Positions 1 to 7,292 of a stretch of DNA of 46,863 nucleotides are shown here, in pieces. Position numbers and translations under genes: made by a program. Every line of letters starts with the position of its first letter. Position 1 is the first letter of the stretch. The notes under the pieces are model-generated. The model worked only from the letters and a program-made list of their open reading frames with translations. It made no database searches and had not been told where the DNA came from. Source of the DNA: an uncultured bacterium (GTDB lineage Bacteria > Cyanobacteriota > Vampirovibrionia > Obscuribacterales > Obscuribacteraceae); contig CAJXZK010000004.1 of assembly GCA_913063055.1 (NCBI GenBank), positions 1-46,863 on the forward strand. Direction: 5' to 3'.

Positions 1-1122
1 GCGCACACGATTGTGCATGATGCCGGTATGCCAGAGTTCGCGCATGCCGGCGTCAACAATGGGGTAGCCTGTCAGGCCTTTTTGCCAGGCCTTTAGAGCT
101 TCTGGGTTTTTCTCCCAGGGGAAGAGTTTAAAGTCTCCTCTAAGGGGCTCTGTAGGCGTTTGAGGGAAGTAATAGAGCAGGTGGTGTGAAAACTCCCGCC
201 ATCCCACTTCGCGCAGGTATGAAAGGGCTGCGGCCTTGCTCTTTTCGTTTTTGAAGTGCTCAGCTTTTTCTTTGATGATAAACCACAGGCTGCGTGGGCT
301 GATTTCGCCAAAGTGAAGGTGCGGTGACATGCGTGAGACGCCTTCTATGTCTGGCCGATTGCGCATTTCTGAATAGTCATCGAGGCCGTCGTTCAAGAAT
401 TTGTCGAGTTGCTTGAGCGCGCCTTTTTCGCCGGGCATCCAGGAATCGGTGATGCCTTTTTCCCACTTAATGTGGGGAAGCAGGTGCAAGTCTTCCAAGC
501 TGCTTTCGAAGCTTAGTTTATTGATTTCTTTTGAGCTCAATTTTTCCGATGATATTGTCTTCGGCGCTTCTAGGGGCGGTTCAATTTCAACTTGTATCTG
601 ACTAAGGCAGGTACGCCAATATGGTGTGAAGACCTGGTATGGTTTGCCCTCTTTCGTCGCCACCTGCCATGGCTCCAGGAGCAAGGCCCCGTTAAAAGTT
701 TCAACTGTTAGGCCTTTGGCTTTGAGAGTCGATTTGATCTCCTTGTCGCGGGCAATCGCTGCTGGCTCATAGCGACGATTCCAGAAGACTGCGCCAGCGC
801 CAACTTCTTCAGCCACAGCCTCGAGGATGCTCAAGCTCGACTGCTTGGGCTTGTCTTCGCTATTTTGCGGATCAGCTTCAAATATGCGCAGTCTTGATCC
901 GTGCTTTTCGATTTCTTTAGCTAGTGCCTTTAACGATTCATTCAGCCATACCTTGGTTGCGCCACCCGGCGGCCACATGCCTTCTTCATCGGGCGCCCAG
1001 ATATACACCGGTATGACCCTGCCTTGATTCTCGACCGCCCAGCGAACAGCTGCGCTTAGGCCCGGGTTGTCAGATAACCGTAAATCTTGGCGAAACCAGA
1101 AAATGGCCGAATCGTGCTTCAT
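1..1122 (-). CDS. phrB: Deoxyribodipyrimidine photolyase (cryptochrome/photolyase family), 3' end cut off by window edge
   Basis: This gene encodes a light-driven flavoprotein that repairs UV-induced pyrimidine dimers. Read on the minus strand from the ATG at 1122 there is an open frame of 374 codons to the window edge; about 100 C-terminal residues of a usual 470-residue enzyme are missing. The N-terminus carries the family opening FWFRQDLRLSDNPGL in the Rossmann-like antenna domain, followed by a WPPGGATKVWLNESL stretch typical of class I enzymes. The last visible part, GYPIVDAGMRELWHTGIMHN, is the FAD-binding motif of the helical domain. CPD versus 6-4 specificity cannot be decided from this. 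A direct-repeat operator candidate lies 70 bp upstream (1192-1206), which would suit damage-inducible control. Family assignment is firm; the gene symbol is by family only. Confidence 0.93.
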   Translation of the reverse strand, partial: MKHDSAIFWFRQDLRLSDNPGLSAAVRWAVENQGRVIPVYIWAPDEEGMWPPGGATKVWLNESLKALAKEIEKHGSRLRIFEADPQNSEDKPKQSSLSILEAVAEEVGAGAVFWNRRYEPAAIARDKEIKSTLKAKGLTVETFNGALLLEPWQVATKEGKPYQVFTPYWRTCLSQIQVEIEPPLEAPKTISSEKLSSKEINKLSFESSLEDLHLLPHIKWEKGITDSWMPGEKGALKQLDKFLNDGLDDYSEMRNRPDIEGVSRMSPHLHFGEISPRSLWFIIKEKAEHFKNEKSKAAALSYLREVGWREFSHHLLYYFPQTPTEPLRGDFKLFPWEKNPEALKAWQKGLTGYPIVDAGMRELWHTGIMHNRVR

Positions 1123-1184
1123 TCTTAGTCTCTCTTGGTGCTAACTGTGCGCTGACTTTAAGCTCACTCGGTCAGTTTAGCTCG

Positions 1185-1218
1185 GCAGTAAGAACATATT
1201 GTGAACATTAGAATTAAA
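1185..1218. promoter_or_regulatory. Direct-repeat operator candidate (GAAC-N7-GAAC), copy 1
   Basis: GAAC at 1192-1195 and 1203-1206 are separated by seven bases; read toward the photolyase gene this is GTTC-N7-GTTC, the form of the LexA box described in Alphaproteobacteria. The surrounding 34 bp match 6565-6598 at 29 positions, so a longer element is conserved than the two half-sites. It lies 70 bp upstream of the photolyase ATG. LexA as the binder is inference; the repeated element itself is seen directly. Confidence 0.5.
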
Positions 1219-1769
1219 GCGCTTCTGAATTTGTTGAAATAGTAAAGCAAATTCTTTGCTTGGTGTTTCGTGCAACAGCGTTGCAACAGTTTTACTTTAG
1301 TCTAAGCACTAGCAGGCTTCAGGGAAATTTGGTTGCTGCGCACTTCTTCTCCGAGCACCGTATTTGGTGTGCTCGGCTATCGCCGTTGGTTCGCTGTATT
1401 TGGCCCGGAGATTGGCTCTGGCTCTGCGTTTCGCGCGAGCGGCGCTAGGTGGGTCAAGCGAAAATTTGTTGTTCCGAGTTTGTCTTGTTTGTTTCTCGGG
1501 GCTGCTAGTTCAGCTTGTAGAGCTGGTCTAGCTTGCGGAGCAGCTTGTTTCGTACTAATCTCGAATTGTTTTTCGATTATGGCCAGATCTGCTTGCTTAT
1601 TGAGCGTCGCTTTAGTTAACAGTAAGGATATTCATCGCCAATGATTTTCAAGAGAAAACGCCGGAAACAAAAAAACACTTCCTCAAGAACAAATTTGTCC
1701 CCGGCAGAACTCTGTTGCGTAGTCACGCATAGTTCGATGAACAACCTTTTTAAACGACTGGAGTCTCTT
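1219..1769. other. Long non-coding or undetermined stretch upstream of the first beta-propeller gene
   Basis: No convincing gene is visible. Open frames here give low-complexity, Ala/Cys/Leu-rich or Arg-rich translations with no recognisable domain. There is a TGCAAC/GTTGCA hairpin at 1271-1285 and a second hairpin with arms CCGAGCAC (1351-1358) and GTGCTCGG (1369-1376). The + strand is poor in A in part of the stretch (4 A in 60 at 1381-1440). An upstream extension of the next gene to an ATG at 1641 is open, but its Lys/Arg-rich peptide looks unlike a protein start. It may be a long 5' leader. Confidence 0.35.
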
Positions 1770-2759
1770 ATGTCTGATTTAAAGAGTACCTTGACTGTGC
1801 TTGTTCTGTTGGATGCACAAACTGGCGCTTCGCCACGGAAGGTGCTTTTCGAGCCTGGCAGTCCAAGAACTGTGCTTGTGATCTTTGATGATGCGCCACC
1901 GCAATTGCATGACCTGACCAAATGCCAATTGCAGGGCAATAAAGAGAGTGGTTATGTGGTAGAGCTGAATGCCAAGTCTCTGCGATCGACATTCTTCCGC
2001 AGCACGGCTGGAGCTGCGGTCTATCACCCTTGCGCTAGTCAGTTGGCTTTGAGCTTTGTCGAAGACTGCTGTATCTATCGCATTGATCTGGGGCGAGACC
2101 AGTTGCTGGAGCCGATATATTGCCAATTTGCCAATGCTGATGAATGGCCGGTCAGTCTTGCTTACGGTGATGAGGGGCAGCTACTTGCTGTTGGAGGAAG
2201 TAAAGGAACGATTCTGGTATTTCGTATTTCCGCCGATGGCGAAAGCGAGTTGGAGCTTAGCGCTTCAGTCTCCGGTGCAGCACAAGAGTTAACTTTTAGC
2301 GTTGTCACCGGGGAGCTTTTGGTCGCTACTGATTTCAATTGTCTTTTCAGCATAGGTCTGGCAGACGAGGCAGAGCCAGTTAGTTTGGGCGCACTTATTG
2401 ATGACCAACAGCAGATCAACAATATGTGCCTTAAGACAATCACTTGTGACTCCAGCACCGGCCTGATCGCGTATGCTGGCGTCGGTAATCAGCTGTTCGT
2501 TTCGAATCCCCTCAGGCATAAAGGTGTTCGTCCTAGCCTGAGGAGTATGAACCGAATTAGCTCACTGCAGTTCGTGCCCGATTCGAATACTTTGGTTGTA
2601 CTGGGCGATGGAGGCATCGAGTTGATCGAGTTCACGCTTGATGACTTCCGCCTGCCAGTCTTCCAGCCCAAGACCATGCGCTTCCAGCCAGCCTTGGAAG
2701 CCGTTGGTTGTCATCACTTTGGCGACTTCTTGTTTATTCTCTCAGTGCTGCCTGAGTGA
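1770..2759 (+). CDS. WD40/beta-propeller-like protein, orphan
   Basis: A 329-residue protein of unknown function made of repeated beta-strand blades. The clearest blade-like units are VSLAYGDEGQLLAVGGSKG near the middle and ISSLQFVPDSNTLVVLGDGG near the C-terminus, the pattern of degenerate WD40 repeats. No signal peptide or membrane segment is seen. I place the start at ATG 1770 because a CTGGAG Shine-Dalgarno lies six bases before it; ATGs at 1641 and 1737 are in frame but lack a ribosome site. The protein at 4249-5244 has the same size and a similar last blade (LLFLDQDTLAVLGESG), so the two look like distant paralogues separated by a Nudix gene and an orphan. A scaffold role is a guess. 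Confidence 0.7.
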   Translation: MSDLKSTLTVLVLLDAQTGASPRKVLFEPGSPRTVLVIFDDAPPQLHDLTKCQLQGNKESGYVVELNAKSLRSTFFRSTAGAAVYHPCASQLALSFVEDCCIYRIDLGRDQLLEPIYCQFANADEWPVSLAYGDEGQLLAVGGSKGTILVFRISADGESELELSASVSGAAQELTFSVVTGELLVATDFNCLFSIGLADEAEPVSLGALIDDQQQINNMCLKTITCDSSTGLIAYAGVGNQLFVSNPLRHKGVRPSLRSMNRISSLQFVPDSNTLVVLGDGGIELIEFTLDDFRLPVFQPKTMRFQPALEAVGCHHFGDFLFILSVLPE

Positions 2760-2887
2760 AATGTAAGACGTTAAACGTTAGATAGCTTGTGTCAATAGTC
2801 GTTAATTTCGGAAGGGTTACTTCCGGGGGAAGCAGAGGCTTTCCTTTCCATTTCAAAACCTTTTCTGCCGAGGCAGAAGGATAGATC

Positions 2888-3613
2888 ATGAATCAACAAA
2901 TCGAAGAGAGAACATTGCGGCTTCAAACCATCAACAAGGAGCTTGAGAGTCGCGGCTTGAAACCTTTGCGAAAGCTCGGCTTGAGCACTGAAGGTGAAAT
3001 TGAGATTGTCCGTATTGTCGAAATTTACGAACATTCTCGTCGCTTTTTTACCGATGTCAAATTGGCTGTTGTATTTCCTGGTGGTGCAGCGGGTGAATTC
3101 ACTGTGCGCTTCAATGCCAATGGTGGAGTCAGTGACGGTGCTGTGATAGTTGTTCTAGTCAACGGCAAATTTGCCTTGGTCAAACAGTGGCGCTTGCCTC
3201 TCTGTCATTGGACCTATGAGGTTCCCCGCGGCTTTGGCGAGAAGCTAGATCAGGCGCAAATTCAAGGCCAGCTTGGTACTCTCAAAATCGGTGATTTGCC
3301 GCTCGGCACCGTGGCTAGAGAGCTGGGTGAAGAGGTGTTTGCTGGCGCTGTGGTTGCTTCTGTTACTCACCTGGGCAACGTCGCTGAGAACTCTGGTACA
3401 AGTGCCGTGGTTCCTGGTTATTTCCTGGTGCAACTGCAAGTGGATCAGGCCCGTTTAACTGCAAGACTGAGCGGTTCTGAAGATAATCTCAAAGTTTGCC
3501 TCTGGTCCCGTGAAGAGGCGATGGCGCAGATTGGCTCGAAGATTGCCGACAATCATTCCATCGTAGCGCTTAGTTTGGCGCTTCGTTACATCGACAGTTT
3601 GCCACGGCCTTAA
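2888..3613 (+). CDS. NUDIX hydrolase with expanded Nudix loop
   Basis: A 241-residue protein of the Nudix superfamily, which hydrolyses nucleoside diphosphates linked to another group, such as ADP-ribose. The core runs from about residue 80 (strand DGAVIVVLVNGKFALVKQWR) through YEVPRGFGE (110-118) to RELGEE (144-149), the metal-binding half of the Nudix box. In the usual box GX5EX7REUXEEXGU there are 13 residues between the first Gly and the Arg; here there are 28, so about 15 residues are inserted. The roughly 75 N-terminal residues are family-unspecific. An AAGG ribosome site seven bases before the ATG supports the start. The YEVPRGFGE context recalls ADP-ribose pyrophosphatases, but the substrate cannot be fixed from sequence. 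Confidence 0.85.
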   Translation: MNQQIEERTLRLQTINKELESRGLKPLRKLGLSTEGEIEIVRIVEIYEHSRRFFTDVKLAVVFPGGAAGEFTVRFNANGGVSDGAVIVVLVNGKFALVKQWRLPLCHWTYEVPRGFGEKLDQAQIQGQLGTLKIGDLPLGTVARELGEEVFAGAVVASVTHLGNVAENSGTSAVVPGYFLVQLQVDQARLTARLSGSEDNLKVCLWSREEAMAQIGSKIADNHSIVALSLALRYIDSLPRP

Positions 3614-3717
3614 GGGTGGAGGCAAAACTTTAGAGCAGTGGTGCCGGTTGTGGTGGTGCCGCTGCTCGATATTTCTGTGTTAGACAGGTTTTCACTTTTA
3701 GTACTGGACAAATTGCT

Positions 3718-4122
3718 ATGACCAACATGACCAAGGCTAGTTTTGACAAAGGTATTTGGATTTTTGACCGCAAGGAACTCGTGGTCTATGCTGGCACCTA
3801 TGCTCATTTCTATGGGAGTTCTTTCTACGGAGGTCTTCCGTATATCGTCCGAGCGGAGGAGTTGGTTCGGACAGTGGGAATGGATGCCATAGTCTTGAAT
3901 ATCAAAGGTGAGGGCGAGCTGCAGTATCCGGTGAAGGATGCACCCGACTGCTGGCGTAAGACTGGATTGGAGCGGTGGAAGGGTTTCGGCACTGATTACG
4001 ATAATCTGCCTGAAGGCAATGTTGAATTGATTGGGCCCTTCTATCCTGATGATTCCGCCGAGATCGAGGAGGAAGTTGAGGGAGGCTCTTGGTTTTACGT
4101 AGCGTTCTTCCGGGTTCCATAG
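3718..4122 (+). CDS. Hypothetical protein, 134 aa
   Basis: I do not recognise this family. The protein is soluble, acidic toward its C-terminus (DDSAEIEEEVEGG) and rich in aromatic residues (FYGSSFYGGLPYIV; SWFYVAFFRVP). It ends just ahead of a strong intrinsic terminator (4136-4170), so it closes the transcription unit that starts with the beta-propeller or Nudix gene. The gap to the Nudix gene is 104 bp. No signal peptide, membrane helix or catalytic motif is visible. Its size and mixed alpha/beta pattern resemble small immunity-like or regulatory proteins, but nothing specific supports that. Confidence 0.65.
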   Translation: MTNMTKASFDKGIWIFDRKELVVYAGTYAHFYGSSFYGGLPYIVRAEELVRTVGMDAIVLNIKGEGELQYPVKDAPDCWRKTGLERWKGFGTDYDNLPEGNVELIGPFYPDDSAEIEEEVEGGSWFYVAFFRVP

Positions 4123-4135
4123 TGTCAAGGGGTTT

Positions 4136-4170
4136 AGAGATGCGGCTTTGCGGCCGCATCTCTTTTTTTT
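4136..4170 (+). terminator. Intrinsic terminator
   Basis: The arms AGAGATGCGGC (4136-4146) and GCCGCATCTCT (4153-4163) form an 11-bp perfect stem with a six-base loop, followed directly by seven T. It ends the unit containing the orphan gene at 3718-4122. Confidence 0.92.
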
Positions 4171-4248
4171 CTTGCTTCGTTTTGTGTGCTTTTCTCAAAG
4201 AGTCTTAACAGGCTCTCTTTTACCTTCTTTTGTAAAGTGAGACTAGTG

Positions 4249-5244
4249 ATGACAAGGCTCCGAACGATTGTGTCTGCTGACGGTTCCTCGACTGGTATTT
4301 GCCGCGCTGCATTCTCGGCGAGTGGCAGGTATTTGGTCAGTATTGTTGGCCCCTGGCGCGAGCTTAAGTTAGCCCGCCTCACGGGCGATGGTGTTGTGCG
4401 GCGCTCTGTACCCAGAGCCCATAACCTCACTGTTGCTGTTACTCGTGATTTTCTAGATGATGACGGACGTAAAGCTACCGAGCTGCTATACGGTAGCGAC
4501 GATTCTGGGAAGGTGCAGCGCTATTGTTTGCACAGTCGTCGGCAAGTTGCTCCGCTGCCATCTCGTATAGAAGCCGGTGAGCTCTATAGTATCAAGACTA
4601 GCCGTGACGGCCGCTATGTCGCTCTTGGTAGCACGGGCGGTGTAGTGGAAGTCTGGAATCTTGATCTTAATGAGCCGCACTTGGTTTTCGATGCATGGCT
4701 CTGCGACATGGGCAACATTGTCGATATTACCTTTTCGGCTTCCAACTGCGAGCTGTATGTCTGCGGAAGTCAAGGCGGCATCGTCCGTCTTGAAGTTCTT
4801 GGACAAGGAGCGGCACGACTTGATTCTGATTGCAGCTGGAACTGCTTTTCGATCGCTGCTCAACCTGACGGTCCAGGGATGGCATTTGCTGGTGACGGTA
4901 ACAAGGTTTGGCTTTTGAATGTTGAGAATGCCCAAGCCGTTTGCATGTCTGACTCCGTGCCATTTGCTTTTGAGGTTGGTGATACCGTCACTGGTGCACC
5001 TTATTGGTATTTGCCAGGCTTCGTGAAATCTCGTCTGGGTTGTATCGAAACCTTTGCTGGAGGCCTGATTCAGCAGCTTCTCTTTCTCGATCAAGACACT
5101 CTGGCCGTGCTTGGTGAGTCGGGGGTTGAAGTATTTGATCTGCCGTCAGGGAAACGACAATTGCGTCAGCCGCATAGCAAAGATCGACGAATGCCGGCCC
5201 TTGGTGGCCGCGCTGAAACTGCTCTAGTGCTTGAGTGCCTCTAG
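4249..5244 (+). CDS. WD40/beta-propeller-like protein, orphan (paralogue of 1770-2759)
   Basis: A 331-residue cytoplasmic-looking protein with degenerate WD40 blades: CRAAFSASGRYLVSIVG, YSIKTSRDGRYVALGSTGG followed by VVEVWNLD, and IVDITFSASNCELYVCGSQGG. The blade signature is clearer than in the related protein at 1770-2759. The in-frame ATG at 4186 would add a Phe/Leu-rich peptide encoded just after the preceding terminator; the blades begin right after ATG 4249, so I use that start, though no strong Shine-Dalgarno precedes it. It is followed 53 bp later by the Trp-rich membrane repeat protein in the same direction and may be co-transcribed with it. Function unknown; propellers usually bind proteins. 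Confidence 0.72.
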   Translation: MTRLRTIVSADGSSTGICRAAFSASGRYLVSIVGPWRELKLARLTGDGVVRRSVPRAHNLTVAVTRDFLDDDGRKATELLYGSDDSGKVQRYCLHSRRQVAPLPSRIEAGELYSIKTSRDGRYVALGSTGGVVEVWNLDLNEPHLVFDAWLCDMGNIVDITFSASNCELYVCGSQGGIVRLEVLGQGAARLDSDCSWNCFSIAAQPDGPGMAFAGDGNKVWLLNVENAQAVCMSDSVPFAFEVGDTVTGAPYWYLPGFVKSRLGCIETFAGGLIQQLLFLDQDTLAVLGESGVEVFDLPSGKRQLRQPHSKDRRMPALGGRAETALVLECL

Positions 5245-5297
5245 GGCTCTTGTTCGTGTTTTGAAAATTTTCGTCTCTTTTTCTTGGAAAGAATATC

Positions 5298-6359
5298 GTG
5301 CAAGAAAAGAATAATAGCTCATGGAAAAATCCGCTCCTCAAGCTGCTTGAAATTCCGATTAAGGGAGTGATCGGGTTCTTCATGCTTTTCTATTTACTCT
5401 GGCTGAAGACGGCAGAGCCACTGCGAAAGCAGGTCTACGATGGCAATGCCTGGCATAGAACTCTCGGTGGCATGGCCGCACTGCTTGCTCTTGCTGGAAG
5501 CCTGATTTCGTTGTTCGCGATTGGCGGTCCGCTGGCCGCGCTTTTGAGTCTGCTCGTTGCAGTGCTCACCTATAGCCACATCTTTCCTCTGCTTTACCTG
5601 GGGGGTGTTAAACCGGCAAAGAAGTTGCTGTGGTGGGTCAGCAAGCTTGTGGCCAGAGTGTGGAACTGGCTATTGGCCAAAGTAGCAGCGGTAGTTCGCT
5701 GGTGCTGGAAGCAGGTTGCGGCGTTCTGCAACTGGGTTGGCAAGGTTGTGACCAGAGTTTGGAACTTTGTCGCCCGAGTGTGGAATTGGCTATCTGTCAA
5801 GGTAGCTGCGGTTTTTCGCTGGTGCTGGAAGCAGGTTGCGGCGTTCTGCAACTGGGTCAGCAAGGTTGTGACCAGGGTTTGGAAACTTGTCGCCCGAGTG
5901 TGGAACTGGCTGTCTTTCAAAGTCGCAGCGGTACTTCGCTGGTGCTGGAAGCAGGTTGCGGCGTTCTGCAACTGGGTTGGCAAGCTTGTGACCAGAGTCT
6001 GGAACTGGCTATCGGCCAAAGTGTCACTGGCCTATTTCTTTGTCTTGCCTTACCTTGTCGGTATAGCGAGTATGCTCGCCAATTTTTGGACGGGTGTTAT
6101 CACAATCGCCACTAATGCTTTTTCTGGCATAAGCACGTGGACTGCAGCCACTTGGTCTCGGCTGGTTTCTGCTACGAGCGGTTACCTGGAACGTCTGAGC
6201 AATCTTGCTGGACGACTATATGAACGGCTGGCGATTTGGGCTGAAAAAACGTGGGAGGAGGTTGTTGCCCGTGCGAATGCTATCAGCAACTGGTCGATAG
6301 AAATTTGGGACTCGCTCTCTCGACTGTTTGAGCGACTGTCAGGTAAAGATAAACCCTAG
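5298..6359 (+). CDS. Membrane protein with tandem 40-residue Trp-rich amphipathic repeats
   Basis: A 353-residue protein of no recognised family. An N-terminal hydrophobic region (about residues 15-100) holds two or three membrane segments. From residue 121 a 40-residue unit beginning VWNWL and containing RWCWKQVAAFCNWV recurs in three near-identical copies, the last one incomplete, plus a fourth start VWNWLSAKV. The copies are exactly 120 bp apart in the DNA (5658, 5778, 5898). Each unit alternates Trp/Val/Ala with Lys/Arg, as expected of amphipathic membrane-surface helices, and holds two Cys. The C-terminus continues with weaker Trp-containing helices (WTAATWSRL, WAEKTWEEV). The start is GTG 5298 with GGAAAG upstream. 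A perfect terminator follows at 6414. A membrane-shaping or pore-lining role is speculation. Confidence 0.8.
   Translation: MQEKNNSSWKNPLLKLLEIPIKGVIGFFMLFYLLWLKTAEPLRKQVYDGNAWHRTLGGMAALLALAGSLISLFAIGGPLAALLSLLVAVLTYSHIFPLLYLGGVKPAKKLLWWVSKLVARVWNWLLAKVAAVVRWCWKQVAAFCNWVGKVVTRVWNFVARVWNWLSVKVAAVFRWCWKQVAAFCNWVSKVVTRVWKLVARVWNWLSFKVAAVLRWCWKQVAAFCNWVGKLVTRVWNWLSAKVSLAYFFVLPYLVGIASMLANFWTGVITIATNAFSGISTWTAATWSRLVSATSGYLERLSNLAGRLYERLAIWAEKTWEEVVARANAISNWSIEIWDSLSRLFERLSGKDKP
5658..6023 (+). repeat. In-frame tandem repeat, 120-bp unit, about three copies
   Basis: Units start at 5658, 5778 and 5898; the third is 99 bp and is followed by a short fourth start at 5997. The stretch ctggaagcaggttgcggcg recurs at a period of exactly 120 bp. 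The copies differ by scattered substitutions with no frame change, so the array is maintained as coding sequence. Confidence 0.95.
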
Positions 6360-6413
6360 TCGCAGTTATAAGGCTAGCGCCTGGGTGTGAACTGCTGGTT
6401 GACTTGCTTACGC

Positions 6414-6451
6414 CGAGGCAGCGGAATCATTGATTCCGCTGCCTCGTTTTT
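6414..6451 (+). terminator. Intrinsic terminator, 16-bp perfect stem
   Basis: The arms CGAGGCAGCGGAATCA (6414-6429) and TGATTCCGCTGCCTCG (6431-6446) are perfect complements around a single central base, so a few innermost pairs will open into the loop. A run of five T follows. It ends the transcript of the Trp-repeat protein. Confidence 0.95.
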
Positions 6452-6564
6452 CCAGGTGGTCTTTTCCAATTTTAGAAAAACGCCTTTTATACTATATAAA
6501 CAAGTATGTAGCCTTGGTATATCTCTTGGCGCTTACTTTGAACTTATTTTGCGATTTTGCCCCC

Positions 6565-6598
6565 GCAGTGAGAACATATTGTGAATATGAGATTCAAA
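6565..6598. promoter_or_regulatory. Direct-repeat operator candidate, copy 2 (GAAC-N7-GAAT)
   Basis: This 34-bp stretch matches 1185-1218 at 29 positions, including the core agaacatattgtgaa. The second half-site here is GAAT rather than GAAC. It sits 52 bp upstream of the MshEN gene start at 6639. Two such matching stretches in front of unrelated genes suggest one shared regulator or a shared promoter class; which of these cannot be told from sequence. Confidence 0.45.
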
Positions 6599-6638
6599 AA
6601 CCAAATGGTTGGTAAAAGACTCTTATGGAGTACCAAAC

Positions 6639-7190
6639 ATGGCAGAAGCAAAACCTGTACGCATCGGCGAACTTTTAACGCGAGCTGGTGTACTGCGTAA
6701 GCAAGATTTGCAGGAAGCAATTGAAATCTCTCAAGATACCGGTCAAATGATCGGTAAGGTCTTGATCATGTCTGGCTTCATTACCAAAGAAGATTTGCAG
6801 GCGGCCGTTGAGGCCCAATCTCTTGTGCGGGATGGCAATCTCGAGTTTGAGTTGGCACTGTTGGCTATCGCTACCTGCTCGCGTGAAAGGTTGTTGCTTG
6901 ACCAAGCCCTTGATCAATTGGGTTGGCACCCACAGCAGTCTCATCCTTCGGCTCGTTTGGGCGAATTGCTTTTGGCTGCTGAGGTCATCAGTGCGGAACA
7001 GTTAGATACGGCTTTAGAGCAGGTGAGAGAGTCAATTACCCCTCTCGGTGCTGTGTTGATTCAGTCTGTTGTGATTACGAGAGACATTTTAGACTTTGCC
7101 CTGGCTGTTCAGGCTGACATTAGGGCGGGAAAAATTACCAAACAGGACGGCGTTTCGCGGTTGAGTTCACGGGTTAAGGCCCATTCTTAA
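6639..7190 (+). CDS. Stand-alone GspE-N/MshEN repeat protein
   Basis: A 183-residue soluble protein made of two copies of the domain normally found at the N-terminus of type II secretion and type IV pilus ATPases. The first copy reads RIGELLTRAGVLRKQDLQEA and continues IGKVLIMSGFITKEDLQAAVEAQ; the second reads RLGELLLAAEVISAEQLDTAL and continues LGAVLIQSVVITRDILDFAL. In MshE this motif binds cyclic di-GMP, so this may be a receptor or adaptor; no ATPase domain follows. A GGAG site eight bases before ATG 6639 decides the start over an upstream ATG at 6609. The protein at 35177-36343 belongs to the same family. The element at 6565-6598 is its likely control region. Confidence 0.82.
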   Translation: MAEAKPVRIGELLTRAGVLRKQDLQEAIEISQDTGQMIGKVLIMSGFITKEDLQAAVEAQSLVRDGNLEFELALLAIATCSRERLLLDQALDQLGWHPQQSHPSARLGELLLAAEVISAEQLDTALEQVRESITPLGAVLIQSVVITRDILDFALAVQADIRAGKITKQDGVSRLSSRVKAHS

Positions 7191-7292
7191 GGCTGGAAAA
7201 CCGTGAAAGCGCATTGGCGCTCTCGAGCACTAGTGATTTTCGAAGTCAGTCAAGCCTAAATTTAGCATTGCCACTGCGGGCTATTTGCCGCC

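Noticed and set aside
1333-1644. 103-codon frame upstream of the first beta-propeller gene
   Set aside because: Low-complexity Ala/Cys/Arg translation, no ribosome site and no domain; base composition explains it.
2480-2520. TTCGAATCCC-like string resembling a tRNA T-arm
   Set aside because: It lies inside a coding gene and no acceptor, D or anticodon arms can be folded around it.
4186-4248. N-terminal extension of the second beta-propeller protein from ATG 4186
   Set aside because: The extension starts right after a terminator and gives a Phe/Leu/Ser peptide unlike the domain; blades begin at ATG 4249.
5594-6019. Minus-strand frame with repeated FQTLVT/TQLQNAATCFQHQ units
   Set aside because: It is the reverse reading of the 120-bp coding repeat; the plus-strand frame continues beyond the repeat with membrane helices.
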